The translations under genes were made by a program, and so were the position numbers. The notes beneath the pieces were generated by a model. The model was not told where the DNA came from, did not search any database, and worked only from the letters and a program-made list of their open reading frames with translations. A DNA stretch of 64,000 nt, from positions 1-64,000 of the forward strand of contig JABCZR010000017.1 in assembly GCA_013289585.1 (NCBI GenBank), read 5' to 3'. The stretch comes from Acidobacteriota bacterium (GTDB lineage: Bacteria > Acidobacteriota > Terriglobia > Acidiferrales > UBA7541). This document shows, in pieces, positions 26,052-35,117 of the stretch (position 1 is the first letter of the stretch; each line of letters starts with the position of its first letter).

Positions 26052-26084
26052 CACAGAGGTTGGATAGCACAGAGGGCACAGAAA
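26052..26084 (+). repeat. Short CACAGAGG tandem repeats
   Basis: CACAGAGG-like units start at 26052, 26068 and 26077 in the gap between the AstE-like and phosphoesterase genes. CACAGAG-rich intergenic tracts occur in many genomes of this and related phyla; no function is known to me. Confidence 0.5.
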
Positions 26085-26174
26085 AAAGAGGAGTCGCAAT
26101 CTGAAGATGCGGCGAGGGGAATGGGAGGGTGCTAAGATTTCGGCGAATGGGGAATGCTGAGGGGGGGATGGCTG

Positions 26175-27116
26175 ATGATTGTGGATCGCAGGAAATTTTT
26201 GAAGACGGCGGCGGTGGCGGGAGTGGTGGGGGCAGTTGCGGGGAATGCGCGACTAGATTGGGCGGCAGAAAGCGCGCCGGGGTCGTTTGACTTTGTATTT
26301 TTTACGGACACGCATATTGAGCCGGAATTGAATGCGCCGACGGGATGCGAGATGTGCTTCGGGAAGATCGCAGGGCTGAAGCCGGAGTTTGCGGTGATGG
26401 GCGGCGATCACGTTTATGATGCGTTGGGTGTGGATGGGGCGCGAGCGGGAACGGTTTTTGATTTGTACAAAAAAACCCAGCTAGCGCTGGAGATGCCGAT
26501 TCACAACGTGATTGGAAATCACGACGTGTTCGGGATTTTGACGAAGAGCGGCGTGGCGCCGAGCGACCCAGCGTATGGAAAGAAAATGTACGAAGACCGG
26601 ATGGGGAAGACGTACTACTCGTTCGATCACAAGGGGTATCACTTCGTGGTGCTGGATTCGATCCAGCCGACGGAGGACCGCATGTGGGAAGCGCGAGTGG
26701 ATGAAAAACAAGTGAGCTGGCTTGCTGAGGATTTGAAGAGCGCGGGGGCGCGAACGCCGGTGATCGTGATCGTTCATGTGCCGCTGGTGACGGCGTTTGC
26801 AACGTGGGCCGCGGATAGGATGAGAACCGGAGACAAATACGATACGTTGAGCGTGGCCAATGCGCCGCAGGTGATCGGCGCATTTGAAGGGCACAACGTG
26901 ATTGCGGTTCTACAAGGGCACACGCACGTGAATGAAATCGTGGATTACAAGAATACGAAATACATCACGAGCGGAGCGGTTTGCGGAAATTGGTGGCATG
27001 GGCCGCGGATGGGATTTGCGGAAGGATTTACGGTCGTGAGTTTGCGCGAAGGAAAAATCAATACACGGTATGAGACCTACGGGTTCAAAAGTGTGGACCC
27101 TCGGGAGAAGTTTTAA
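26175..27116 (+). CDS. Tat-exported calcineurin-like metallophosphoesterase
   Basis: The product (313 residues) starts MIVDRRKFLKTAAVAGVVG, a twin-arginine signal (RRKFLK), after a GGGGGGG tract; the frame is open seven codons earlier. All five metallophosphoesterase motifs are visible: FFTDTHIE (DxH), MGGDHVYD (GDxxx), VIGNHDVF (GNHD), VIVHVPL (H) and LQGHTHVNE (GHxH). It therefore binds a di-metal centre and hydrolyses a phospho-mono- or diester in the periplasm. Tat export suggests folding with metal before export. It converges with the S9 peptidase gene across a strong hairpin. Confidence 0.92.
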   Translation: MIVDRRKFLKTAAVAGVVGAVAGNARLDWAAESAPGSFDFVFFTDTHIEPELNAPTGCEMCFGKIAGLKPEFAVMGGDHVYDALGVDGARAGTVFDLYKKTQLALEMPIHNVIGNHDVFGILTKSGVAPSDPAYGKKMYEDRMGKTYYSFDHKGYHFVVLDSIQPTEDRMWEARVDEKQVSWLAEDLKSAGARTPVIVIVHVPLVTAFATWAADRMRTGDKYDTLSVANAPQVIGAFEGHNVIAVLQGHTHVNEIVDYKNTKYITSGAVCGNWWHGPRMGFAEGFTVVSLREGKINTRYETYGFKSVDPREKF

Positions 27117-27125
27117 CGTTGCAGA

Positions 27126-27146
27126 GGGCGCAGCAGTGCTGCGCCC
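27126..27146. terminator. Bidirectional hairpin between convergent genes
   Basis: GGGCGCAGC (27126-27134), loop AGT, GCTGCGCCC (27138-27146): a perfect nine-pair GC-rich stem ten bases after the phosphoesterase stop and twenty before the S9 peptidase stop. There is no long T run, so it may act as a pause or as a REP-like element rather than a classical terminator. Confidence 0.55.
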
Positions 27147-27165
27147 CTTCAAACGAGAAGCACTA

Positions 27166-29280
27166 TCAGTCGGCGGGTTTGGCTTCTGGAATTGGTTGGG
27201 GCGCTGGAGTTGCGGGGGTGGATTCGCCTTTGACGTAGTGGGCGTACCAGGCGAGGTAGCGCTCGAGGCGGTCTTTGATATGAGACGGCACGGTGAAGCC
27301 GTGATATTCGCCGGGGTAAACGACTAGCTCGGTGGTGCGGCCGAGGCTTTTGAGTGCCTGGTACATCTGCTCGCTGCCAATGATGGGGACATTCCAATCG
27401 ATTTCGCCGCCCATGAACAGCGTGGGCGTGGTGATGTTGTTTACGCGGTAGAAGGGCGAGACTCTTTCCCACACAGCTTTGTTATCCCACGGGTAGCCGA
27501 GTTCGTAGAAGTAGTCCTTCTGATAGTGATCGTGGCCGAAGCCGGTGGGCAGAAGGGCGATTCCCGCCCCGGAGATGGCGGCTTTAAAACGCGTGGTCTG
27601 CGCGATGATGAAGTCGGTGGACATGGCGCCGTAGGACCAGCCGCCAACGCCGAGTTTATCGGCATCGGCGATGCCTTGGGCGAGAGCATAGTCCACCATG
27701 GCCATGTCGTCCTGGTAGTCCTTGTTTCCCCAATCGGCAAAGATGGCTTCGCAGAATTTCTGGCCGTAGCCGGAAGAGCCGCGCGGATTCGGCAGAAGGA
27801 CGGCGTAGCCGTTGGCGGCGTAGAGCTCCGCGAGGTGGTAGAAGGAAGCGGAGTATTGACCGACCGGGCCACCATGCGGGTTGAGTAGCGTGGGCACCTT
27901 TTTGCCGGGAGTGTAGTCGAGGGGTTTGTAGAGATAGCCGGAGACCGGAGTTCCGTCCTGGCTTTTGAAATGGACGTATTCGACTTTGGCCAGACGTAAT
28001 TGGGAGATCAGGGCGTCGTTGGTTTTGGTGAGGCGCTTGAGGTCGGTGCCGTTCGAGAGAAAGATTTCGTCGGGGCGATCGAGAGTGGCGATCTGCGCGG
28101 CGATGGCGCCGTCCTTACCAAGCGAATAGGAATTAACGGTGAGGCGGCCGCCGATGGGGCGAGTGATTTCACCACCAGTGACGGCGATGCGGCAGAGGTT
28201 ATGGGTGCCGTCGTCATCCGCGGTGAAGTAGATGTAGTGGCCGTCGGGGGAGAAGCGCGGACGGCGGATGCTGCGATCGAAAGCGAGGGTGAGCACTTTG
28301 GCTTCGCCGCCGGTGGAGGGGGCGATAGCGAGATGGTGGGTGGCGTAGATCATATCCTTGATGTCGGTTTGGGTGACGAAGGCAATCCATTTGCCGTCGG
28401 GTGACCAGGTGGGTTGACGGTCAGGGCCGGGGTTTGTCGTGATCTGAGTGAGGTGCGCGCCTTTGTCGGTGTTATCGGCCGCGACGACCCAGATGTCGGA
28501 GTTGTAGTTGCGATCGGGGTCGGGAGCGCTGCGATTGCTGGTGAAGGCGAGGGACTTGCCGTCGGGTGACCAGGCGGGTTCGTTGTCATCGTAATCGCCG
28601 CTGGTTATCTGCGTGGTCTTTTTCGAGGCGACATCAAAAATGTAGAGGTGGGTTCGGCGGTGATCGAGGTAGCCGACGGTGTCTTCTTTGAATTGGAGAC
28701 GGTCGATGACGTAGGGCGGGGGCGTTTTCGGTTTTGCGGCAGGCTTTTCTTTGTCCTTGTCTTTTTCCTTGGCGGATTCGATGTCCTCTGGCTTGGGATC
28801 CTGGAGGACCAGAACGAGCCGGGTACTGTCGGGGGACCATTCGAAATCGTTGACGCCTTGAACGGTTTCGGTAAGGCGAACGGCTTCACCGCCGAGGCGA
28901 TTCAGGAGCCAGACTTGGGCCTTGCCGGCGTTGCGCGCGGATAAGAAGGCGAGGTACTTGCCGTCGGGGCTCCAACGCGAGTGGGAGGAGGAGACTCCTT
29001 CGGCGGTCATGGGAATGGGGTCGCCGCCGTGCGTGGAGATCATCCAGAGGCGCTGCTCGTTTTTGTCTTCCTTGAGCATTCGCGTTCGAACGGTATAGGC
29101 CACCCATTGGCCGTCGGGGCTGAGCTCGGGCTGAGAGACGTCGCGGATCTGGAAGTAGTCATCAATGGTGATGCTGCGTGGAGTAGTGCTAGCAGATTTC
29201 TGGTTCGATTCCTGAGCGCGGAGCGAAAGTGCGAGACCCAGAGCCAGCGAAACGAGCACAAAGCTGCGAACGATTTTCAT
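27166..29280 (-). CDS. Secreted S9 family prolyl-oligopeptidase-type peptidase (copy A)
   Basis: The 704-residue protein has a signal peptide (residues 1-22), a WD40/TolB-like propeller built of SPDGK repeats (RWSPDGKYLAFLSAR, AWSPDGKSLAFTSNR), a charged Lys/Asp/Glu insertion near 165-190, and a C-terminal alpha/beta hydrolase. The triad is Ser549 in GGWSYGAMS, Asp in GGEIDWNVP and His in PGEYHGF. It belongs to the acylaminoacyl-peptidase/dipeptidyl-peptidase group. A close paralogue of the same length lies at 31190-33304, and the M28 peptidase sits between them on the same strand. Confidence 0.93.
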   Translation of the reverse strand: MKIVRSFVLVSLALGLALSLRAQESNQKSASTTPRSITIDDYFQIRDVSQPELSPDGQWVAYTVRTRMLKEDKNEQRLWMISTHGGDPIPMTAEGVSSSHSRWSPDGKYLAFLSARNAGKAQVWLLNRLGGEAVRLTETVQGVNDFEWSPDSTRLVLVLQDPKPEDIESAKEKDKDKEKPAAKPKTPPPYVIDRLQFKEDTVGYLDHRRTHLYIFDVASKKTTQITSGDYDDNEPAWSPDGKSLAFTSNRSAPDPDRNYNSDIWVVAADNTDKGAHLTQITTNPGPDRQPTWSPDGKWIAFVTQTDIKDMIYATHHLAIAPSTGGEAKVLTLAFDRSIRRPRFSPDGHYIYFTADDDGTHNLCRIAVTGGEITRPIGGRLTVNSYSLGKDGAIAAQIATLDRPDEIFLSNGTDLKRLTKTNDALISQLRLAKVEYVHFKSQDGTPVSGYLYKPLDYTPGKKVPTLLNPHGGPVGQYSASFYHLAELYAANGYAVLLPNPRGSSGYGQKFCEAIFADWGNKDYQDDMAMVDYALAQGIADADKLGVGGWSYGAMSTDFIIAQTTRFKAAISGAGIALLPTGFGHDHYQKDYFYELGYPWDNKAVWERVSPFYRVNNITTPTLFMGGEIDWNVPIIGSEQMYQALKSLGRTTELVVYPGEYHGFTVPSHIKDRLERYLAWYAHYVKGESTPATPAPQPIPEAKPAD

Positions 29281-29376
29281 GACGAAAACTCCTCAGAAGT
29301 GGGATGAAGCGCAAACCGGGGGCGTAGTGTAGCAGAGGACCCCCGGGAGAATGATCGAAAAAGAATGAAACGAAGA

Positions 29377-29398
29377 GGGGCGGACTGAAGTCCGCCCC
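29377..29398. repeat. Perfect hairpin with CTACGAGA flank
   Basis: GGGGCGGAC (29377-29385), loop TGAA, GTCCGCCCC (29390-29398), followed by TACGAGA. It lies between the M28 gene's stop and the S9 copy A start, so it may end the upstream transcript. Its 3' flank resembles those of the hairpins at 24851 and 55002. Confidence 0.6.
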
Positions 29399-29423
29399 TA
29401 CGAGAATTCCCGAGACGAACGGG

Positions 29424-31010
29424 TCATGGAAAATTCCGCACAGGCTGCGGCTTGGGCAGCGGCTTGCGCGGAATCATTTCGTCGCGGTTGGCGGTGAGGT
29501 AGACGAAGGAGGCGACGATGACGGCCATCTGTCTCATGTCGGGCTCCTGGATACGCTCGTAGACGTCCATGTTCGAATGGTGAGTACGAGTGTCGTAGTC
29601 CATGGGATCCTGGATGAACTGAAATCCGGGCAGACCGACACCGTCGAAGGAAAGGTGATCGGTGCCGCCCGTGTTGCGAATGGTGAGCGTGTTCATGCCA
29701 AGGTCGTGGAAGGGCGCCATCCATGCGGAGAAAATGGGAGCCACCATCCCATTGCCTTGCAAATAGACGCCGCGAATCTTGCCGGTGCCGTTGTCAATAT
29801 TGTAGTAAGCATCGAGCTTGGCGTGCTCGGGAAGAATCTTGATCAGTTTTGTAGCGGGATCTTCGGCATTGCGATCGCCGAAATGCTGTTTGACGTATGC
29901 AGCGGAGCCGAGCAAGCCCTGCTCTTCGCCGGTCCACAAGCCGATGCGGACGGTACGGCGCAATTTCACGCCAGTGGTTTTGAGAATGCGAATGGCTTCG
30001 AGCATGACGGCGGAGCCTGCGCCGTTATCGGTGGCGCCGGTCCCGGAGTGCCAGGAATCGAAGTGCGCGCCGAGCATGACGACCTCGTCGGCCTTGGCTT
30101 TATCGGTACCGGGAATTTCGCCGATGATGTTGAAGGAGCTCAGATCGTCGTCGTAAAACTTATTCTCAATATCCACCTGCATGGTGACGGTCTTCTTTTT
30201 TTCCAGCAGGCGATAGATACGGCCGTAGTTTTCGCTGGCGACGGCTACGCGCGGAGGAGTTGGCGGATCTTTTTCCTTGTCGCGACCGCCTCCCTGCTGG
30301 ACGAAGACGGTGCCGTCATCGCCGCGCGACGGCTCGATCCATGCGGCGACGCCTTCTTCGACTAGAAACTTTTGTATTTTGAGATTCAGTTCGCGTTGGG
30401 CGCGGATTTGCGCGATGCGATCTTCAGGATTTTGCGCGGCGGGAACCGGTTGAGTCGCGAGTTCGGCCAATTCCGCGTCGGTGTAGCGGTGAGCCTGGGG
30501 CTCGAAGCGCTCGGGATTTTCCGGGACGGCGGCGGTCAGAATGAATTTTCCCTTCAGCTGGCCGCGATACTTCTGGATGTCTTCTTCTTTCAGGATCGGC
30601 GCGAGGACTGCGTCGGCGGTTACCGGACCGTTGGTCCCCGGGGTCCAGGCTTTGGCATAGGCGATCAGGGGAAACGGACGGGGCGAAATGACCTGGGCCG
30701 AAATCCGCTCGTTGGACCAGCCTCGACCGAACGGGCCCCAAGGCTCGAGATGGACGTTGGCAAGCTTCCAGTCGTTCATTTTCCCGGTGGTCCAGGCAGC
30801 GGCTTCCTTGATGTCCGGAGAATTGGTCAGACGCGGGCCGTAGACATCGCTGAGGTAGCTCATGATGTCCATGACCTGAGAACGGTTGAAGCCTTCATCC
30901 TTGATCTGATAGATAGCGTACAGGTCGGCCTGGCTGGGCGCTTGCGCCGCCAAAGGCAAAACCATCAACAACACTACAAATGCAGCTAACGCACTGGCAT
31001 GCTTTCGCAA
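29424..31010 (-). CDS. Secreted M28 family metallopeptidase
   Basis: The TTG at 31010 is chosen because GGAGG stands six bases upstream and it gives the signal peptide L/M-RKHASALAAFVVLLMVLPLAAQA; ATG 31070 lies further upstream without a good site. The 528-residue product has a PA-like domain region followed by the M28 zinc motifs: GAHFDSWHSGTGATDNGAG (His, Asp), TGEEQGLLGS (catalytic and ligand Glu), NIDNGTG (Asp) and THHSNMD (His). It is carboxypeptidase Q/aminopeptidase-like, releasing amino acids or dipeptides outside the cytoplasm. It is bracketed by two S9 paralogues on the same strand. Confidence 0.92.
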   Translation of the reverse strand: MRKHASALAAFVVLLMVLPLAAQAPSQADLYAIYQIKDEGFNRSQVMDIMSYLSDVYGPRLTNSPDIKEAAAWTTGKMNDWKLANVHLEPWGPFGRGWSNERISAQVISPRPFPLIAYAKAWTPGTNGPVTADAVLAPILKEEDIQKYRGQLKGKFILTAAVPENPERFEPQAHRYTDAELAELATQPVPAAQNPEDRIAQIRAQRELNLKIQKFLVEEGVAAWIEPSRGDDGTVFVQQGGGRDKEKDPPTPPRVAVASENYGRIYRLLEKKKTVTMQVDIENKFYDDDLSSFNIIGEIPGTDKAKADEVVMLGAHFDSWHSGTGATDNGAGSAVMLEAIRILKTTGVKLRRTVRIGLWTGEEQGLLGSAAYVKQHFGDRNAEDPATKLIKILPEHAKLDAYYNIDNGTGKIRGVYLQGNGMVAPIFSAWMAPFHDLGMNTLTIRNTGGTDHLSFDGVGLPGFQFIQDPMDYDTRTHHSNMDVYERIQEPDMRQMAVIVASFVYLTANRDEMIPRKPLPKPQPVRNFP

Positions 31011-31189
31011 AATCGTCCTCCGACCGTCGTTTTTACGTGCTTCGCTTGTCAGGAAAATGCCCCAGGGCATGACTCGCTGGAGATGGGACGCGGCTGACCC
31101 CAAACGCGTTTCATAGAGGTGGCGGGCACCGGTTCTCGCGAGTGCGATGGTTCTTGTGTCGGAGGTCGGGGCGGAGACCCGAGTTTCGA

Positions 31190-33304
31190 CTATTCGCCAG
31201 ATTTTGAGACTACGGGTGGCCTAGGGGGAGTCGAGTCGCCTTTCACATAGTGGCCGTACCAGGCGAGGTAGCGCTCGAGGCGGTCCTTGATGTGGGACGG
31301 GGTCTTGAAATCGTGATACTCGCCGGGATAGACAACGAGTTCGGTGGGGCGGCCGAGACGCCGGAGGGCTTGGTACATCTGCTCGCCGCCGAGGATGGGA
31401 ACGTTCCAATCGATATCGCCACCCATGAAGAGGGCGGGTGTGGTGATATTGGCGACTTTGTAGAACGGGGAGACCTTGTCCCAAAGGGCCCGGTTCTCCC
31501 ACGGATGGCCCAGCTCGATCTCGTAATCCTTCTGGTACTGGTCGTGGCCATATTGTGAAATGAAAAGTGCACTTCCGGCGCCGGAGATGGCGGCTTTGAA
31601 GCGGTTGGTCTGGGTAATGATGAAGTCCGTAGAGATGCCACCGTAGGACCAGCCGCCAACGCCGAGTTTTTCCGGGTCGGCAATTCCCTGCTCGATGCCG
31701 TAGTCCACCATCGCCATATCATCCTGAAAATCCTTGTTGCCCCAATCGGCCCAAATGGCTTTGGCGAAGTCCTGGCCGTAGCCCGATGAACCGCGCGGAT
31801 TCGGGAAGAGGACCGCGTAGCCATTGGCCGCGAGGAGCTGGGGAAGATGATCGAATTCGGCGTAATAGGCCCAAACCGGACCGCCGTGGGGTCGGAGGAT
31901 CGTGGGGTACTTCTTGCCGTGGACGTAGTCGAGGGGCTTGTACAAGTAACCGTGAACGAGGGTTCCGTCCTTACTCTTGAATTCCACGTACTCGGCCTGG
32001 GAAAGCTTTAACTGGGACATGAGGGCGTCGTTGGTGTGGGTAATGCGGGAAAGTTTGCCGGCGCGAAGTGTGTAAATCTCGTCGGGGCGATCGACAGTGG
32101 CGATGTCCGCGGCAACTTGACCGTCCAGAGAGAGTGAGTAGGAGTAAAGCATGAGCCGGTCGTGAATCGTGCAGACGAAATTGCCCATCTGGAAGGACCC
32201 CTCTCCCAACGATGTGGGCAACTGACACAATTGCTGTGTCCCATCGATGTCGGCAATGAAATACACAGATTTGCCATCGGGAGCGAATCGGGGATCGGTG
32301 GCGTTGCGGTCCAGAAAGCGGGTGAGGACACGGGCTTCGCCGCCAGTGGCAGGAGAGACAGCGATGTGCTTGGTGGCGTAGTCGAAGAGGTTGGGGTCGA
32401 GCTGGGTGATGTAGGTGATCCACTTGCCATCCGGGGACCAGAAAGGTGCGGATTCCGTGCCGAGGCTGGTGGTGACGTGGGTCAGATGCGCACCCTTATC
32501 TGTGTTGCCGGAAGCGACCACCCAGATGTCGGAGTTGTAGTTGAGATCAGGGTCGGGCATCGAGCGATTGCTGGTGAAGGCGAGAGACTTGCCGTCGGGA
32601 GACCAGGCGGGTTCGGAGTCGTCGAAGTCGCCGGACGTTACTTGCGTCATGCGCTTTGACGCTAAGTCGAATATGTAAAGATGGGTACGGCGGTGGTCGA
32701 GGTAGCCGATTTCGTCGAGTTTGAATTGCAGGCGATCGATGACCCAAGGCTTCGCGGCCTTTTTCTTGTCATTTGCGCCGGCTTCCGCGTCCTTGTCTTT
32801 GGTTTCCTTGGCAGCTTCGAGCTCCTCCGGGCTAGCGTCACGGAGAACGAGGACCAAACTGCGGCCGTTGGGTGACCAGGCAAAGTCCTCGACGTCCTGG
32901 GGAGTGTCGGTAAGGTGCTGCGCTTCCCCACCGAGGCGATTGAGCAGCCAGACGTGGGTCTTACCTTCGCCACGGGCGGAGAGAAAGGCGATGAATTTGC
33001 CATCAGGGCTCCAGCGGGCGTGGGATGAGGATGTGCCTTCGGCGGTCAGGGGAAGCGCGTCGCCGCCGGCGGCGGGGACCATCCAGATGCGGTCCTCGTT
33101 CTTATCGTCCTTGAGGATGGCGGTGCTAACGGTGTAAAGGACCCACTGCGCATCGGGGCTCAGCTGGGGATGGTGAACCGCGCGAATCTGAAAATAGTCG
33201 TCAATGGTGATGGGGCGGGGGGAGGCGGCGGGTTGCTGGGCGAAAAGGACAGGAGCAAGTACCAGAACCGCGAAAAAAATCGCAAGACGCAAGGCAAGCT
33301 TCAT
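31190..33304 (-). CDS. Secreted S9 family prolyl-oligopeptidase-type peptidase (copy B)
   Basis: This 704-residue paralogue of copy A has a signal peptide (ALRLAIFFAVLVLAPVLFAQ), the same SITIDDYFQIR-type opening (PITIDDYFQIRAVHHP), a SPDGK propeller, and the triad Ser553 in GGWSYGGIS, Asp in GGDIDWNVP and His in PGEYHDF. It differs from copy A by an insertion in the propeller (SLGEGSFQMGNFVC) and in the charged segment. Retained catalytic motifs in both copies suggest different specificities rather than decay. It is divergent from the APC permease gene, 285 bases away. Confidence 0.93.
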   Translation of the reverse strand: MKLALRLAIFFAVLVLAPVLFAQQPAASPRPITIDDYFQIRAVHHPQLSPDAQWVLYTVSTAILKDDKNEDRIWMVPAAGGDALPLTAEGTSSSHARWSPDGKFIAFLSARGEGKTHVWLLNRLGGEAQHLTDTPQDVEDFAWSPNGRSLVLVLRDASPEELEAAKETKDKDAEAGANDKKKAAKPWVIDRLQFKLDEIGYLDHRRTHLYIFDLASKRMTQVTSGDFDDSEPAWSPDGKSLAFTSNRSMPDPDLNYNSDIWVVASGNTDKGAHLTHVTTSLGTESAPFWSPDGKWITYITQLDPNLFDYATKHIAVSPATGGEARVLTRFLDRNATDPRFAPDGKSVYFIADIDGTQQLCQLPTSLGEGSFQMGNFVCTIHDRLMLYSYSLSLDGQVAADIATVDRPDEIYTLRAGKLSRITHTNDALMSQLKLSQAEYVEFKSKDGTLVHGYLYKPLDYVHGKKYPTILRPHGGPVWAYYAEFDHLPQLLAANGYAVLFPNPRGSSGYGQDFAKAIWADWGNKDFQDDMAMVDYGIEQGIADPEKLGVGGWSYGGISTDFIITQTNRFKAAISGAGSALFISQYGHDQYQKDYEIELGHPWENRALWDKVSPFYKVANITTPALFMGGDIDWNVPILGGEQMYQALRRLGRPTELVVYPGEYHDFKTPSHIKDRLERYLAWYGHYVKGDSTPPRPPVVSKSGE

Positions 33305-33495
33305 TCGAAAGAACCCCTTTGACGAATTATGAGTGCTGGAAGCAAACGGCGAAGTTTATCACAGGCCCTTGAGGAGAGACGGAGTGGGAGAGAAAAGCGT
33401 GAGCAATCGCTGGCGAGCGACGGGGAGAGGAGCGGGGAGCGGGTTGGAACGCCGTCAGGGGAGTGAAAATATTTTTGCTGAGGTGCATTTTTTTC

Positions 33496-33523
33496 TTGCA
33501 TGCAGGAGTGACTCTTGTATTCT
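33496..33523 (+). promoter_or_regulatory. Candidate promoter for the APC permease
   Basis: TTGCAT at 33496-33501 and TATTCT at 33518-33523 are separated by 16 bases, close to sigma-70-type consensus. Transcription would start near 33530, about 60 bases before the TTG start codon and upstream of AGGAGG at 33571-33576. Confidence 0.4.
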
Positions 33524-33589
33524 GCAAAAGCGAGTTCGCTTCACCGCAACGCCGAGAGCGAAGATCGTTTAGGAGGACGAGAGTAAAAA

Positions 33590-35005
33590 TTGAGTTCTTT
33601 ATCCCTTCCTGTCCAGCTACCTTCCCGCACAATCTCCACCGCGAAAAAAAGAGTCGCCAAGCTAACGCTCTGGCCGCTTGTGGCTGCCACGTTTTTTATG
33701 GTGTCCGGCGGCACATACGGCACGGAAGAGATTATTCATGGCGCCGGCTACGGCCGTGGGATTCTGATCCTGTTGTTTTTGCCGGTGCTGTGGTGCCTGC
33801 CAACAGCGTTCATGATCGGCGAGCTGTCCAGCGCGCTCCCGCAAGAGGGCGGATATTACGCGTGGGTGCGGCGCGGATTGGGAAACTTCTGGGGATTTCA
33901 GGAAGCGTGGCTTTCGCTGGCGGCCAGCATTTTTGACATGGCGATTTACCCGACGCTTTTTGTTTTTTACCTGCAGCGGATGGCGCCGTGGTTCGGCGTG
34001 GGAAATCATGCCATCTACGCGGGGCTGTTTGTGGTGGTGACGTGCGCGGCTCTGAATATCGCGGGGATCCGAGTAGTGGGAATCACTTCGCTGTGGCTGT
34101 TTTTCCTGTTGTCAGCGCCGTTTGCGCTGATCGTGGTGCTGGCGCCTTTCCGGATTGGAGCACTAGGAGAGGCACATGCCGCGCCGGCGGCGACGGGGCT
34201 GGGATTGCTCGGCGGAGTGCTGGTGGCGATGTGGAACTATATGGGCTGGGACAACGCTTCGACGATTGCGCAGGAAGTGGAGCGGCCGCAGAGAACCTAT
34301 CCGAAAGCCATGATTGCGGCGGTGGTGCTGGTTTCGCTGACGTATGTGCTGCCGTTCGTGATGGTGTACCTGGCGGGAATTCCGGCATCCATGTTCGGGG
34401 AAGACGGGTCGTGGGCGACAGTGGCGGGCGTGCTGGGAGGAAAGATCTTGGGATTCGAATGGCTGAGATTCCTGATCGTGCTCGGGGGAATGATGAGCGC
34501 GTTTGGGATGTTCAACGCGCTGGTGATGAGCTACTCGCGGCTGCCGCTGGCGATGGCGCGGGACGGCATGCTGCCCAAGGTGTTCGCCAAGCTGAACAAG
34601 AAAACGGAAGCGCCGTGGGTGGCGATCCTGGTGTGTGCGGCGTGTTGGGCGCTGTGCCTGGGTCTGGGCTTCAGGCGGCTAATCACGCTGGATATCATGC
34701 TTTACGGTGCCAGCTTGATGCTGGAGTTCGTGACGCTGGTGGTGCTGCGCATACGCGAGCCGGAACTGAAGCGCGAATTCCGCGTTCCGGGCGGGCTGAT
34801 CGGTGCGATCAGCTGCGGAGTATTTCCGCTGCTCTTGCTTACGCTAGCGATGGTGGAGAGCGGCAACGAAACCGTGCTTAGGATGAACGGGCTGATGTTT
34901 GGCGCAATTATTATCGGCGCGGGCTTCCTCGTTTATTTCGTGACTGGCAGGCTGAAACTGCGGCGGACGAAGCCGGTGGTCACTGAGGACTTCGAAACCG
35001 CGTAA
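33590..35005 (+). CDS. APC superfamily amino acid permease
   Basis: The 471-residue protein has about 12 hydrophobic membrane segments beginning near residue 20 (WPLVAATFFMVSGG) and the APC signature GTYGTEEIIHGAG in helix 1; the unwound substrate-binding region of helix 6 is near VAMWNYMGWDNAS. The start is TTG because an in-frame stop lies two codons upstream and no ATG or GTG occurs before helix 1; AGGAGG is 13 bases away, a long spacing. Substrate is probably an amino acid, fitting the peptidase-rich neighbourhood, but specificity cannot be read. A strong terminator follows the gene. Confidence 0.9.
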   Translation: MSSLSLPVQLPSRTISTAKKRVAKLTLWPLVAATFFMVSGGTYGTEEIIHGAGYGRGILILLFLPVLWCLPTAFMIGELSSALPQEGGYYAWVRRGLGNFWGFQEAWLSLAASIFDMAIYPTLFVFYLQRMAPWFGVGNHAIYAGLFVVVTCAALNIAGIRVVGITSLWLFFLLSAPFALIVVLAPFRIGALGEAHAAPAATGLGLLGGVLVAMWNYMGWDNASTIAQEVERPQRTYPKAMIAAVVLVSLTYVLPFVMVYLAGIPASMFGEDGSWATVAGVLGGKILGFEWLRFLIVLGGMMSAFGMFNALVMSYSRLPLAMARDGMLPKVFAKLNKKTEAPWVAILVCAACWALCLGLGFRRLITLDIMLYGASLMLEFVTLVVLRIREPELKREFRVPGGLIGAISCGVFPLLLLTLAMVESGNETVLRMNGLMFGAIIIGAGFLVYFVTGRLKLRRTKPVVTEDFETA

Positions 35006-35031
35006 GAGGTTTTGCAAACAGAGATAGTTTC

Positions 35032-35067
35032 ACCGCCCGGTTCGAAGGAGCCGGGCGGTTTTGTTTT
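35032..35067 (+). terminator. Rho-independent terminator after the permease
   Basis: ACCGCCCGG (35032-35040), a ten-base loop, CCGGGCGGT (35051-35059) and then TTTGTTTT. It is a perfect nine-pair stem with a T-rich tail, 27 bases after the permease stop codon. Confidence 0.9.
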
Positions 35068-35117
35068 GGGGTGATATATACTCAGCCCTTCTTAAGGGAA
35101 GAGATTTCGGCGGAGGG

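Noticed and set aside
35061-35117. Upstream TTG start for the second propeller gene
   Set aside because: It lies inside the T tail of the permease terminator and would add a non-signal-like leader.
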